A DNA stretch of 55,393 nucleotides from Chloroflexota bacterium (GTDB taxonomy: Bacteria; Chloroflexota; Anaerolineae; UBA4142). The translations under genes were made by a program, and so were the position numbers. Location of the stretch: contig JACRBM010000026.1 of assembly GCA_016219275.1 (NCBI GenBank), positions 1 through 55,393 of the forward strand. The letters are read 5' to 3'. Under the pieces are notes generated by a model. The model did not search any database. It had not been told where the DNA came from and saw nothing but the letters and a program-made list of their open reading frames with translations. Numbering within the stretch: the stretch's first letter is position 1; every line of letters starts with the position of its first letter. Shown piece by piece: positions 33,963-42,811 of the stretch.

Positions 33963-33991
33963 TTGACAATCGTTCTGCTTGCGTTTATAAT
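33963..33991 (+). promoter_or_regulatory. consensus promoter of the peptide transporter operon
   Basis: TTGACA, 17-bp spacer, TATAAT: a perfect match. The leader of about 105 bases contains AAGGAAGGAGGTGATT at 34011-34026. This is a long complement to the 16S rRNA 3' end but has no suitable start codon right after it. Confidence 0.85.
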
Positions 33992-34104
33992 CGCGCCAAA
34001 CATCGCCCCCAAGGAAGGAGGTGATTCTCCCCGCTAATCGCATCTATGAGCCTGGCACCGCTCGACGATTCCCACAAATTCGAAACTTTTGGAGGAGAAG
34101 TAAG

Positions 34105-35940
34105 ATGCGTTCGAAATTTCAGATGCTAGGGATTATTGCGCTGTTGGCATTCATTCTGGTCGCGTGCGCCGCGCCGACGCCTACCGCGGTCCCGGCGACC
34201 GCAGTTCCCGCGCCGACCAAAGCGCCCGCCGCGGCTGAACCGACCAAAGCCCCCGCCGCAACAACTGCGCCTGCCGCGACCAAAGCACCCGAAGCGACCA
34301 AGCCCCCCGCCCCAACGACTGTGCCGACCCCTGCCGCACCCGCGCCCAAACGCGGCGGCAAAGTGACGATGGCAGTCTGGCAATCGCCGATTACGCTTAA
34401 CACGTTGCTTGGTACGCAAACCGTGATGGACGAAGTCCTCGTCTTTCTGCAAGAGGGCTTGTCCAAGGTCGAACCCGACGGCAAACGCGTTCCGGCGCTG
34501 GCGAAAGAAATTCCAACCGTTCAAAACGGCGGTGTGAGCGCGGACGGTAAAACCGTGACGTGGAAACTCAAAGAAGGTTTGGTGTATTCGGATGGTAAAC
34601 CGGTCACTTGCGCAGATTTTCAATTCACATTGCAAGCATGGATGACCCCGGGCGTTGGCGTCGTTTCGACGACCGGTTACCAGGATGTGGACAAGGTGGA
34701 TTGCCCCGATCCCAATACCATTGTCATCCGGTTCAAGAATTTCTACGCTCCGTATCTCACACTCTTTGGCAACGATTTGCTTCCCAAGCACGCGACCGGC
34801 GATCCCAAGGATATGACAAAATGGGAATTCAATCGCAAGCCCATCGGCACCGGTCCGTTCAAGCTTGACGAGTGGGTCGCGGATTCGCACATCGTCTTGT
34901 CGCGCAATCCGAATTATCGCGAAAAAGACAAACCGTATCTCGATCAAGTCGTCATTCGCATCGTTCCCTCGTCCGAAGTCGCGATGCAATTGCTCTCCAG
35001 CGGCGAAGTGGATATTATGTGGAACAACACCGAAGCCGATTTCCCACTACTCGAAAAAATGACTGGCGTCAAAATTTCCGATCCACTGCAGATCGGTGGC
35101 GAGCGCTTGTTCCTGAATATGGCGGAGAACAAGGACCCCTCCGATCCCAAAAAACCGCACCCGATCCTGAGCGATGTCAAAGTTCGCCAAGCCATCGAGT
35201 ACGGCATCAACAAACAACGCATCATTGACAAATTGCTCTTTGGCAAAGCGAAACCCGGCACGAACGAAATCAACGCGGGCTTTTTCCAATGCGCCGATTT
35301 CAAACCGCGCGGGTACGATGTCGCCCAAGCCAAGAAACTCTTGGACGAAGCGGGCTGGGTTCCCGGTTCTGACGGTATTCGCGTGGCAAAAGGTTCCAAG
35401 ACCGCGCCCGATGGCACCCGCTTGCGCTTGAAATACTCGACGACCTCTGGCAACAAACTGCGCGAAGACTCCCAGGTGCTCGTCGTCGAAGATATGAAGG
35501 CAATTGGCGTTGAGTTGTACATCGAGAACGCGCCATCGTCGGTGGTGATCGGTTCGTGGGATGGCGGTTCGCCGCGTCGTCACGGCAACTTTGATATCAT
35601 CATGTACACGACGAATGCCAGCATTGACCCGCACGGTCAGATGCTGAACCTGTTCTACTCGAAGAACATTCCCAGCGAAACGAACAAGGGCGGCGTGAAC
35701 TATACCCGCTTTAATGATCCCCAGGTGGATTCCTTGCTCGACAAAGCCGGCGCGGAACCCGACATCAACAAGCGTCGCGATCTGTACTGCCAGGTCGCCA
35801 AGATTGGTCAGGAAACGACGAACATGATCTACCTGTACCAACGCCTCGACATGGATTCGTACCGCGATCGCTTGCTCGGCTGGGTCCCGAACGCGTGGGA
35901 CAACAACGGCTGGAATGCAGATCTCTGGTCGCTCAAATAG
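34105..35940 (+). CDS. peptide/oligopeptide ABC transporter substrate-binding lipoprotein
   Basis: 611 residues. Lipoprotein signal with Cys in FILVACAA, then about 60 residues of Ala/Pro/Thr repeats, a linker common in Chloroflexota surface lipoproteins. A family-5 solute-binding domain follows (KPVTCADFQFTLQAWM, IGTGPFKLDEW, DVKVRQAIEYGINKQRI). Binds peptides or similar solutes outside the membrane. I chose the ATG at 34105 (GGAGGAG upstream); the frame is open further upstream but in the leader. Two permeases follow; no ATPase gene is near. Confidence 0.93.
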   Translation: MRSKFQMLGIIALLAFILVACAAPTPTAVPATAVPAPTKAPAAAEPTKAPAATTAPAATKAPEATKPPAPTTVPTPAAPAPKRGGKVTMAVWQSPITLNTLLGTQTVMDEVLVFLQEGLSKVEPDGKRVPALAKEIPTVQNGGVSADGKTVTWKLKEGLVYSDGKPVTCADFQFTLQAWMTPGVGVVSTTGYQDVDKVDCPDPNTIVIRFKNFYAPYLTLFGNDLLPKHATGDPKDMTKWEFNRKPIGTGPFKLDEWVADSHIVLSRNPNYREKDKPYLDQVVIRIVPSSEVAMQLLSSGEVDIMWNNTEADFPLLEKMTGVKISDPLQIGGERLFLNMAENKDPSDPKKPHPILSDVKVRQAIEYGINKQRIIDKLLFGKAKPGTNEINAGFFQCADFKPRGYDVAQAKKLLDEAGWVPGSDGIRVAKGSKTAPDGTRLRLKYSTTSGNKLREDSQVLVVEDMKAIGVELYIENAPSSVVIGSWDGGSPRRHGNFDIIMYTTNASIDPHGQMLNLFYSKNIPSETNKGGVNYTRFNDPQVDSLLDKAGAEPDINKRRDLYCQVAKIGQETTNMIYLYQRLDMDSYRDRLLGWVPNAWDNNGWNADLWSLK

Positions 35941-36032
35941 TTCGATAGTTCGATAGTTCAAAAGTTGGATAGTTGCATCACCTACGATGTGACTATCCAA
36001 CTATCCAACTATCCAACCACCCAACTATCTAA
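35941..36032. repeat. intergenic tandem-repeat hairpin, binding protein-permease
   Basis: The left arm repeats ATAGTTCGATAGTT and the right arm repeats CTATCCAACTATCCAA. It starts at the TAG stop codon and ends next to the ATG of the permease. Confidence 0.8.
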
Positions 36033-36034
36033 CG

Positions 36035-37009
36035 ATGACTCAATATATCATTCGCCGCATCATCCAAGCGTTACCGCTTTTACTCGTGATCAGTTTCGTC
36101 GTTTTCACATTGATGAATCTGATCCCCGGCGGTCCACTTGCCGCGTACGAAAACAATCCCAATATCACGCCCGAAGATCTCGAACGCTTGAAAAAAGAAC
36201 TCGGCTTGGATGCGCCGATTCACGAACGCTACTTGAACTGGCTCTGGTCCGTCTTGCGCGGCGACTGGGGTATTTCGCTCGTCACGCGCCGTCCCGCGCT
36301 CACCGAGATCATGGAGCGACTCCCGAACACGCTATACCTCTCGCTGACCGCATTTTTCTTCGCCTTGTTGATTTCGATTCCCATTGGCATCGTCTCGGCA
36401 ACGCGGCAGTACTCTTGGTTCGATCATCTCGCGACGACGATTGCCTTCCTCGGTCAGTCCATGCCCGTGTTTTGGCTTGGACTTATTCTCATTATTGTGT
36501 TTAACGCGACGTTGAAACATCCGAATGGAGGACCGCTGTTGCCGGGCGGCGGCATGTACACGATTGGCGCGGATTTTTCATTCGAAGACCGCATTACGCA
36601 TTTGATTCTGCCCGCGAGTGTGTTGACCTTTTTTTCGCTCGGTACGCATATTCGCTACATGCGCGCGGGAATGTTGGACGTTTTGCACCAGGATTACATC
36701 CGCACTGCGTTTGCGAAAGGTCTGCGCGAACGCGGCGTGCTACTGCGACACGCGCTCAAAAATTCTGTTCTGCCGCTCATTACCATCATCGGTCTCGAAA
36801 TTCCTGGCTTGTTTGCCGGCGCGGTGATCACCGAAACGATCTTTGCGTGGCCCGGCATGGGGCGACTCTTTTTCGCCCAGGGCATCGAGCGCGGCGATTA
36901 CGCGGTGATGATGGGCATTCTGATGATGAGCGCTACGCTGATTGTGGCGTTCGGTCTTATCACCGACATTGTGTACGGTTTTCTCGATCCGCGGATCCGG
37001 TTTGATTAA
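36035..37009 (+). CDS. ABC transporter permease, DppB/OppB type
   Basis: 324 residues, six membrane helices. The N-terminal MTQYIIRRIIQALPLLLVISFVVF and the EAA-type loop around AFAKGLRERGVLLRHALKNSVLP are typical. Forms the membrane channel with the next gene's product. The preceding spacer hairpin leaves no room for a ribosome binding site, so translation may be coupled or weak. Confidence 0.94.
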   Translation: MTQYIIRRIIQALPLLLVISFVVFTLMNLIPGGPLAAYENNPNITPEDLERLKKELGLDAPIHERYLNWLWSVLRGDWGISLVTRRPALTEIMERLPNTLYLSLTAFFFALLISIPIGIVSATRQYSWFDHLATTIAFLGQSMPVFWLGLILIIVFNATLKHPNGGPLLPGGGMYTIGADFSFEDRITHLILPASVLTFFSLGTHIRYMRAGMLDVLHQDYIRTAFAKGLRERGVLLRHALKNSVLPLITIIGLEIPGLFAGAVITETIFAWPGMGRLFFAQGIERGDYAVMMGILMMSATLIVAFGLITDIVYGFLDPRIRFD

Positions 37010-37011
37010 AT

Positions 37012-37941
37012 ATGACTCAAGCCCAATTCTCCTCAACCGCCATCAGTTTAGACTGGTCCTCGCGCATGCGCCCGCAAGAATCCATGCGCGCGCTGATCTG
37101 GCGGCGTTTTCGTAAGCACAAGCCCGCGCTCGCCGGGCTGATCGTCATCGCGACCTTCGTTGTGCTGTGCATTGTCGTTCCGTTCCTCACCAACTACGAT
37201 CCCGGCAAAACGCATCTTGACGTCATGCGCGAAGCGCCGACCGCCGAACACATCTTTGGCACCGACGAGTTGGGTCGCGATATGTTCATTCGTCTGTGGG
37301 ATGGTGGGCGCATTTCGATTCTGATCGGCGTTGCGACGATGTTGATCGCGATTACAATTGGAACGCTGATTGGATCCATCGCGGGATTTTACGGCGGGAA
37401 TATTGATAATGTTTTGATGCGCTTCACCGATTTTATGCTTTCGATTCCGCAATTGTTCCTGCTGTTGATTTTCGCGCAACTGCTTCGCAGTACGAACAAC
37501 CCCGCTATCAGCGGCGGACCCATGCCGATCATCATTATCATCGGCATTCTCGTGTGGCCCCCCGTCGCGCGCTTGGTGCGCGGGCAGTTCCTGTCGCTCA
37601 AGGCGAAAGAGTTCGTCGAGGCGGCGAAAATGTCCGGCGCGCGCAACTTTCGCATCATCCTGCGCCACATCTTGCCCAACGCCGCCAGTCCGATCATCGT
37701 CGCCGCGACGCTGCGCGTTGGCGCGGCGATCATCACTGAATCCACGCTCAGTTTTCTCGGCTTTGGCGTGCAACCGCCGACCGCGACCTGGGGCAACATG
37801 CTCAAGAACGCGCAAGCACAAATGACCTACGCACCCTGGACTGCCATCTTTCCTGGTCTCGCGATTTTGTTCACCGTGCTCTCGCTCAACTACATCGGCG
37901 ATGGACTGCGCGACGCGCTCGATCCGCATCATGTAGAATGA
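37012..37941 (+). CDS. ABC transporter permease, DppC/OppC type
   Basis: 309 residues, about six helices with a cytoplasmic N-terminus (WRRFRKHKPALAGL). The coupling loop EAAKMSGARNFRIILRHILPN and SFLGFGVQPPTATWG are diagnostic. Two bases after the DppB-type stop. Partners with an ATPase encoded elsewhere. Followed by peptidase genes that could process imported peptides. Confidence 0.94.
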   Translation: MTQAQFSSTAISLDWSSRMRPQESMRALIWRRFRKHKPALAGLIVIATFVVLCIVVPFLTNYDPGKTHLDVMREAPTAEHIFGTDELGRDMFIRLWDGGRISILIGVATMLIAITIGTLIGSIAGFYGGNIDNVLMRFTDFMLSIPQLFLLLIFAQLLRSTNNPAISGGPMPIIIIIGILVWPPVARLVRGQFLSLKAKEFVEAAKMSGARNFRIILRHILPNAASPIIVAATLRVGAAIITESTLSFLGFGVQPPTATWGNMLKNAQAQMTYAPWTAIFPGLAILFTVLSLNYIGDGLRDALDPHHVE

Positions 37942-37959
37942 CACATAGATAGGGAGACC

Positions 37960-38020
37960 GGTAAACAGGTAGACAGGAGACGACTTGTCTACCTGTTTTA
38001 CTTGTCTACTTGTTTACTTG
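37960..38020. repeat. intergenic tandem-repeat hairpin, permease-M20 peptidase
   Basis: GGTAAACAGGTAGACAGG faces repeated CTTGTCTACCTGTTTTACTT units. Same unit as 16442-16504 and 18750-18833. Confidence 0.75.
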
Positions 38021-38039
38021 AATTAAAAATGGAGAAACT

Positions 38040-39377
38040 ATGAATTGGCAAACCATCGTTCACGAAACAACCACGCTCTTGCAAGACCTGATCCGCTTTG
38101 ACACGACGAATCTACCCGGCAACGAGACGCCGTGCATTGAGCATATCGCGCGTGTGCTCAATCGCGATGGCGTTGAATCCCAGGTATTCGAGTCTGCGCC
38201 GGGACGCGGCAATCTCGTCGCGCGATTGCAAGGCGATGGCTCACTACCGCCGCTGCTTTTGATGGGACATGTGGATGTCGTGACCGCTGAAGCCGACAAG
38301 TGGCATCGCGCGCCCTTCTCCGGCGATTTGGTGGACGGGATTGTGTGGGGACGCGGCGCGACGGACATGAAGCAAATGGTCGCGATGGAATTGATGGTGT
38401 TCCTGCTCGCCAAGCGCAACAGCATTCCGCTGAAACGCGATTTGATTTTCATGGCGAACGCCGACGAAGAAGTCGGCGGGCGGATGGGCGCGGGGTGGAT
38501 GGCGGCGCATCATCCGGATTTGATTCGCGCCGAGTACGCGATCAACGAAGGCGGACCGACGAGTATCGTGCTCGACGACAAGGTGTTTTACGTTTGCTCG
38601 ACTGCCGAAAAAGGTTCCGCGCGTTTTACGATTCGCACGCGTGGCAAACCGGGTCACGCCTCGCAACCGCACCAAGACCATTCGATTTTGTACTTGGCGC
38701 GCGCACTCACGAAACTGATCGAAACGCCGTTGCCGTTGCGTGTATGCAAATCTGCGCGCGGTCACATCGAAGCGATGGCGCGCGGCGTGGATGGCGCGAC
38801 GCGCGCCAATTTGCTCGGCTTGCTTGACGAGCGGACGAACGCGCAATCGCTCGCGGCATTGCCGTTGCCCGAAACGCAAAAGCGCCGCTTGAATGCCGCG
38901 CTCCACAACACCGCCGTACCGACGATTCTCAAAGCCGGGTCGAAAATCAATGTGATTCCCGGGGAAGCAGAATGCCAGGTGGATTGTCGCGTTTTGCCCA
39001 GCACGACGCCCGAATCGCTCGAACAGGAATTGCGCGCGGTGCTTGGCAACGACATCGAACTCGAATTCACGCCGTTCTCGCCCGCGCTCGAATCCGATCC
39101 AGACTCGCCACTGTTTGAGACGATTCGTCGCGTCGTCGAAGAACACGAACCAGGCGCGACGCTTGTCCCAGGTCTCATCACCGGTGGTACGGACGCGAAG
39201 AGTCTGACGACACTGGGAACCAAGGTGCTCGGCTTTGTGCCGATGCGCTACGAAGGTCCCGATATGACCGGTCTCGCGCACAACCACAACGAGCGTGTCA
39301 GCGTGGCGAATCTCGAATTCGGTGCGCGTGTGTTGTGGGATGTGGTTGCGCGATTCTGTGCATCAGGTAGTTGGTAA
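38040..39377 (+). CDS. M20-family metallopeptidase
   Basis: 445 residues. Di-zinc aminoacyl or dipeptide hydrolase. Ligands are His in MGHVDVV, Asp in GRGATDMKQM and Glu in ADEEVGGRMG, with the distal His in GLAHNHNE. A dimerisation lid (GKPGHASQPHQDHS) interrupts the catalytic domain. GGAGAAACT lies before the ATG. Follows the peptide permeases, so it probably degrades imported peptides. Its last codons form part of the next spacer hairpin. Confidence 0.92.
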   Translation: MNWQTIVHETTTLLQDLIRFDTTNLPGNETPCIEHIARVLNRDGVESQVFESAPGRGNLVARLQGDGSLPPLLLMGHVDVVTAEADKWHRAPFSGDLVDGIVWGRGATDMKQMVAMELMVFLLAKRNSIPLKRDLIFMANADEEVGGRMGAGWMAAHHPDLIRAEYAINEGGPTSIVLDDKVFYVCSTAEKGSARFTIRTRGKPGHASQPHQDHSILYLARALTKLIETPLPLRVCKSARGHIEAMARGVDGATRANLLGLLDERTNAQSLAALPLPETQKRRLNAALHNTAVPTILKAGSKINVIPGEAECQVDCRVLPSTTPESLEQELRAVLGNDIELEFTPFSPALESDPDSPLFETIRRVVEEHEPGATLVPGLITGGTDAKSLTTLGTKVLGFVPMRYEGPDMTGLAHNHNERVSVANLEFGARVLWDVVARFCASGSW

Positions 39378-39416
39378 TTGGTAAATAGTAATTACCAATT
39401 ACCCTCTACCCTTTAC
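39367..39416. repeat. intergenic hairpin, M20-M28 peptidase
   Basis: GTAGTTGGTAATTGGTAA faces TTACCAATTACCCTCTACC. The M20 stop codon lies in the left arm. Confidence 0.7.
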
Positions 39417-39431
39417 ATTTCCGGAGAACTC

Positions 39432-40793
39432 ATGGACATTAGTACCTTCGACAAACAACTCATCGCCAATGCCTGGACGAGTCGCGACCTCTATGCCAAC
39501 CTGGAAACGCTGTGCGATTTTGGTAGCCGCTTTGCCGGCTCGCCGAGTGAAGCGCAAGCGCGCGATTTCATTCAGGAAAAATTTCATCAGTACGGTTTGA
39601 AACGTGTCTGCCTCGAACCGTTCGACTACCTGGGTTGGTGGCGCGGTACGTGCGCGTTGTGTGTCACCTCACCCACCGCGCGCACATTCGACGCGATCTC
39701 GCTGGTGTATTCGCCTTCGACACCGGCGAATGGCATCACCGCGCCGATTGTAGACGTGGGCATGGGTACGGAAAAGGAGTACGCCGCGAAAAAAGGGATG
39801 CTCGCCGGAAAAATCGTCGTGTGTTCGAGCGCGAATCCGGAAGATGGACGCGCACCGCATCGCCGCGAAAAGTACGGCTGGGCGGTAGACGCGGGCGCGG
39901 TTGGTTTCATCTACGCGCGCCATTTGCCGGGCGGTTTGCCGGAAACCGGGTCGTTACGCGCCGGACGTCTCGGCGAAATCCCGGCGATTGCCGTCTCATT
40001 TGAAACGGGGTCGGCGCTCAAGCGATTGATCGGCAAAGGCGAAACGGTGGTTACGCTGGACGCGCAGAACGAATCGCGTCCGACGACCGCGTATCACGTC
40101 ATTGGCGAGGTGCCGGGAACAACGGACGAGGTGATCGTCGTCGGCGCGCATTACGACGGGCACGACATTTCGCAAGGTGCGAACGACGATGCGACCGGCA
40201 CGTGCCTCGTGCTCGAACTCGCGCGCTTGTTCGCGCCGCTCGCGGGTCAACTCAAACGCACGATTCGCTTTATCGCGTTCGCGTGCGAGGAACTCGGCGT
40301 GCTCGGCTCGACCGAGTACGTCAAGCAACATCGCGACGAGATGAAGAACGTCGCGTTCATGATGAATCTCGATAGCGGTGTGGGCGACGGACCGAAAGGG
40401 TTTACCTTTAGCGGGCTGGACGATGTGGAAACATTTTTGAAGAATGTCGCGCAAGACACGCGCTATGCGTTGCGCTTGCGCGAGAAAATCGAAACCGCGT
40501 CCGATCATTTTCCATTTTTCATGGAAGGCGTGCCCGCCGTGATGATGCTTGCCAAACCGAGCGACCGCGCGATGGGTCGTGGTTTCGGTCACACGCCGAT
40601 GGACACGCTCGACAAGGTGAACGAGCGCGATATGCACGAGTGTGCGATGGTTGCCGCGCGCGTATTGTTGCGTGTCGCGCAGGACGACCGCGCGTACCCG
40701 CGCCATCGCACGCCGGACGAGATCAAACAAATTCTGATCGCGCAAGAATTGCAAGACGCGCTCAAAGCACAAGGCAAGTGGAGATTCGAGTAA
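39432..40793 (+). CDS. M28-family metallopeptidase with PA insert
   Basis: 453 residues. Zinc ligands are in GAHYDGHDISQGANDDATG, CEELGVLGS, NLDSGVG and GHTPMDTLD. A protease-associated (PA) segment lies at about residues 110-210 (AGKIVVCSSANPEDG). No signal peptide is evident, so it may act inside the cell or be exported without a classical signal. Start at 39432 with GGAG five bases upstream. Second peptidase of the transporter group. Confidence 0.9.
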   Translation: MDISTFDKQLIANAWTSRDLYANLETLCDFGSRFAGSPSEAQARDFIQEKFHQYGLKRVCLEPFDYLGWWRGTCALCVTSPTARTFDAISLVYSPSTPANGITAPIVDVGMGTEKEYAAKKGMLAGKIVVCSSANPEDGRAPHRREKYGWAVDAGAVGFIYARHLPGGLPETGSLRAGRLGEIPAIAVSFETGSALKRLIGKGETVVTLDAQNESRPTTAYHVIGEVPGTTDEVIVVGAHYDGHDISQGANDDATGTCLVLELARLFAPLAGQLKRTIRFIAFACEELGVLGSTEYVKQHRDEMKNVAFMMNLDSGVGDGPKGFTFSGLDDVETFLKNVAQDTRYALRLREKIETASDHFPFFMEGVPAVMMLAKPSDRAMGRGFGHTPMDTLDKVNERDMHECAMVAARVLLRVAQDDRAYPRHRTPDEIKQILIAQELQDALKAQGKWRFE

Positions 40794-40797
40794 GACG

Positions 40798-40840
40798 TTG
40801 GATCGCGAAACTCGCGAAAGCGTGTGAAAACCGCGAAAGG
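40798..40840. repeat. left arm of inverted repeat flanking the GxxExxY gene
   Basis: TTGGATCGCGAAACTCGCG... and onward to GAAAACCGCGAAAGG. Complementary to 41294-41335 with about 80% matching positions. Confidence 0.75.
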
Positions 40841-40851
40841 ATTTGCATGCC

Positions 40852-41262
40852 ATGCCGCAACCATCCAAGCATCAATTTGAACCGCTGTCGTACAAGGTGA
40901 TTGGCGTGTGTATTGATGTGCAAAAGCAACTGGGTTTGCACTGTATGGAAGTGGATTATCAACGCGCACTCGAACTCGCCTTGCCCCAGTTCGGCGTCCA
41001 GTGCGCGCGCGAAGTTGAGATTCCGATTGTGTATGCCGGTATCATTGTGACCAAACGCCGCGTTGATTTCAAATGCTGGGATGAACGCGACGAATTGCTC
41101 TTGGAATCCAAAGCGGCGCAAGCAATTCGCCCGGACGATGCAGAGCAATGTTTGCTCTATATCACCAAAGCGAATCAAAAACTTGACTTGCCCGTCAACT
41201 TCGGCGAAAAGCCCTTGCGTCCGCGTCGTTTTGTAAATACGCCACCTGAGACCGCGAGATAA
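40852..41262 (+). CDS. GxxExxY protein (PDDEXK-like)
   Basis: 136 residues. The defining motif is GLHCMEVDY, and a PD-(D/E)XK-like core follows (RVDFK ... LLLESKAA). The family's role is unknown though the fold suggests a nuclease relative. The ATG at 40852 has AGGA ten bases upstream. The gene lies between two long inverted-repeat arms (40798-40840 and 41294-41335), a layout suggesting insertion into, or movement with, a palindromic spacer. Confidence 0.85.
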   Translation: MPQPSKHQFEPLSYKVIGVCIDVQKQLGLHCMEVDYQRALELALPQFGVQCAREVEIPIVYAGIIVTKRRVDFKCWDERDELLLESKAAQAIRPDDAEQCLLYITKANQKLDLPVNFGEKPLRPRRFVNTPPETAR

Positions 41263-41293
41263 CATGAAATCCGTGAAAGGTGTGCGCGGTTTT

Positions 41294-41335
41294 CTTTTCG
41301 CGGTTTTCGTAACTTTCGTTGTTTTCGCGATCCAA
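41294..41335. repeat. right arm of inverted repeat flanking the GxxExxY gene
   Basis: CTTTTCGCGGTTTTCG... to GTTTTCGCGATCCAA, the complement of 40798-40840. It ends before the DinB ribosome binding site. Confidence 0.75.
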
Positions 41336-41360
41336 ATCTTTTTGTCCGAGGAGTAACTTT

Positions 41361-41894
41361 ATGCCCCACCCACTCGTACTTCAACTGCGCTTTACGCGGA
41401 GCGAATTCAGACGCGCGCTCAAAGGTCTGAGCGATGACGAGGCGCGTCAACGATTCTTGCCGATGAACTGCATCAGTTGGAACATCGGACACCTGGCTTG
41501 GCAAGAGCAGAGATACTTTGTGTTTTACGGACAAGGTAAACTGCTTCTGCCGGAGATGAACGAGTTGTTCGCGTACGGCGCGCCGGCAAGCACGCCCGCG
41601 CTCGCCGAAACATGGAAAGCGTGGAACAAGATCACCAAAGCGGCGGATGTCTTTCTCGATTCGCTCACGACCGAGAAGATGTTGGAGCGGGTGATCAAGA
41701 ATGGCAAGCCCAGCCGGTATCTTTTCGGATCGCTCGTGCAACGAACGATCTATCACTACTGGTATCACATCGGCGAGAGCATGGCGATTCGCCAAAACCT
41801 GGGACACACGCGCCTGCCGCAATTCGTCGGGAACCTGGATGGTCAAGCGCCCTACGCGCCGGAACCGCTTGCATCGCGCAGGAAAGCGAAATGA
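41361..41894 (+). CDS. DinB-family four-helix protein
   Basis: 177 residues. A DinB/YfiT-like helix bundle. Metal-type histidines are in NIGHLAWQEQ and in HYWYHIGES, the usual triad positions. Members include thiol S-transferases and proteins of unknown activity. GAGGAG lies seven bases before the ATG at 41361. Its TGA overlaps the ATG of rarD. Confidence 0.8.
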   Translation: MPHPLVLQLRFTRSEFRRALKGLSDDEARQRFLPMNCISWNIGHLAWQEQRYFVFYGQGKLLLPEMNELFAYGAPASTPALAETWKAWNKITKAADVFLDSLTTEKMLERVIKNGKPSRYLFGSLVQRTIYHYWYHIGESMAIRQNLGHTRLPQFVGNLDGQAPYAPEPLASRRKAK

Positions 41895-42787
41895 ACCGAG
41901 GCATCTGGTACGCGATTGGCGCATACAGCATCTGGGGCTTGTTCCCGGCGTATTGGAAATGGCTCGGTTATGTACCCGCGCCTCAACTGATGAGCCATCG
42001 CCTGGTTTGGTCATGCGTGATTCTCATTGCGTATATTTTCCTCACGCGCCAGTGGCGCGCATTTCGCCGGTCCGCGTCCAACCGGCGCGTGCTCGGCGTC
42101 TATCTCGTCGCGGCAGTGATCCTCGGCGTCAATTGGTTGATCTATTTGTGGGCAATCGCCAGCGGCTTTGTCGTCGAATCGAGTCTGGGCTATTTCATCA
42201 ATCCACTCGTCAATGTGTTGTTGGGTGTGATTCTTTTGCGCGAACGGTTGCGCGCGTGGCAGTGGCTACCGGTGGCGTTGGCAACGCTTGGAGTGGTGTA
42301 CTTGACGGTGATGTATGGTTCACCGCCTTGGATCGCGTTGTCGCTTGCGCTGACCTTTGGATTCTACGGACTCGTCAAAAAAACCGCGCCGCTCAATTCA
42401 CTTCACGGGTTAGCGTTGGAGACGAGTCTCTTGTTCGTGCCGGCGTTGCTGTGGCTGACGTATGCGGACGTGAGCGGGCAAGGCGCGTTTCTTCACACCG
42501 GCGCGATTGCGGATTCGTTGATGATTGGCGCGGGTCTGGTAACGACGATTCCACTCTTGTTGTTCGCTTCTGCCGCGCGGCGCATTCCGCTTTCGATGAT
42601 GGGCATTCTGCAGTACATTGCGCCAACGCTACAATTCTTGCTCGGCGTGTTGATGTTTGGCGAACCGTTCACGCAAACCCAGTTCATCGGTTTTGGGATG
42701 GTTTGGGTCTCGCTCATCATTTTTGCGGTCGAAGGATTCCTTACCCATCGCACCCAGTCCACCGCGGTTGTCGCGGTCGCGGAGTAG
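41891..42787 (+). CDS. rarD: RarD-like EamA/DMT transporter
   Basis: 298 residues, ten membrane helices. The start MNRGIWYAIGAYSIWGLFPAYWK and the SHRLVWS segment are typical of RarD. Substrate unknown. Starts inside the DinB stop codon (ATGA), so translation is coupled. Followed by a phosphoesterase gene. Confidence 0.9.
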   Translation: MNRGIWYAIGAYSIWGLFPAYWKWLGYVPAPQLMSHRLVWSCVILIAYIFLTRQWRAFRRSASNRRVLGVYLVAAVILGVNWLIYLWAIASGFVVESSLGYFINPLVNVLLGVILLRERLRAWQWLPVALATLGVVYLTVMYGSPPWIALSLALTFGFYGLVKKTAPLNSLHGLALETSLLFVPALLWLTYADVSGQGAFLHTGAIADSLMIGAGLVTTIPLLLFASAARRIPLSMMGILQYIAPTLQFLLGVLMFGEPFTQTQFIGFGMVWVSLIIFAVEGFLTHRTQSTAVVAVAE

Positions 42788-42811
42788 TTGTCGCATGGCA
42801 AAAGAGGGCGC

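Noticed and set aside
34011-34026. Fragment of a 16S rRNA gene, because of the GGAGGTGAT sequence
   Set aside because: Only the anti-Shine-Dalgarno complement matches; neighbouring bases do not continue as rRNA.
38244-39287. 347-codon minus-strand frame opposite the M20 peptidase
   Set aside because: Antisense shadow with Arg-rich composition and no start signal.
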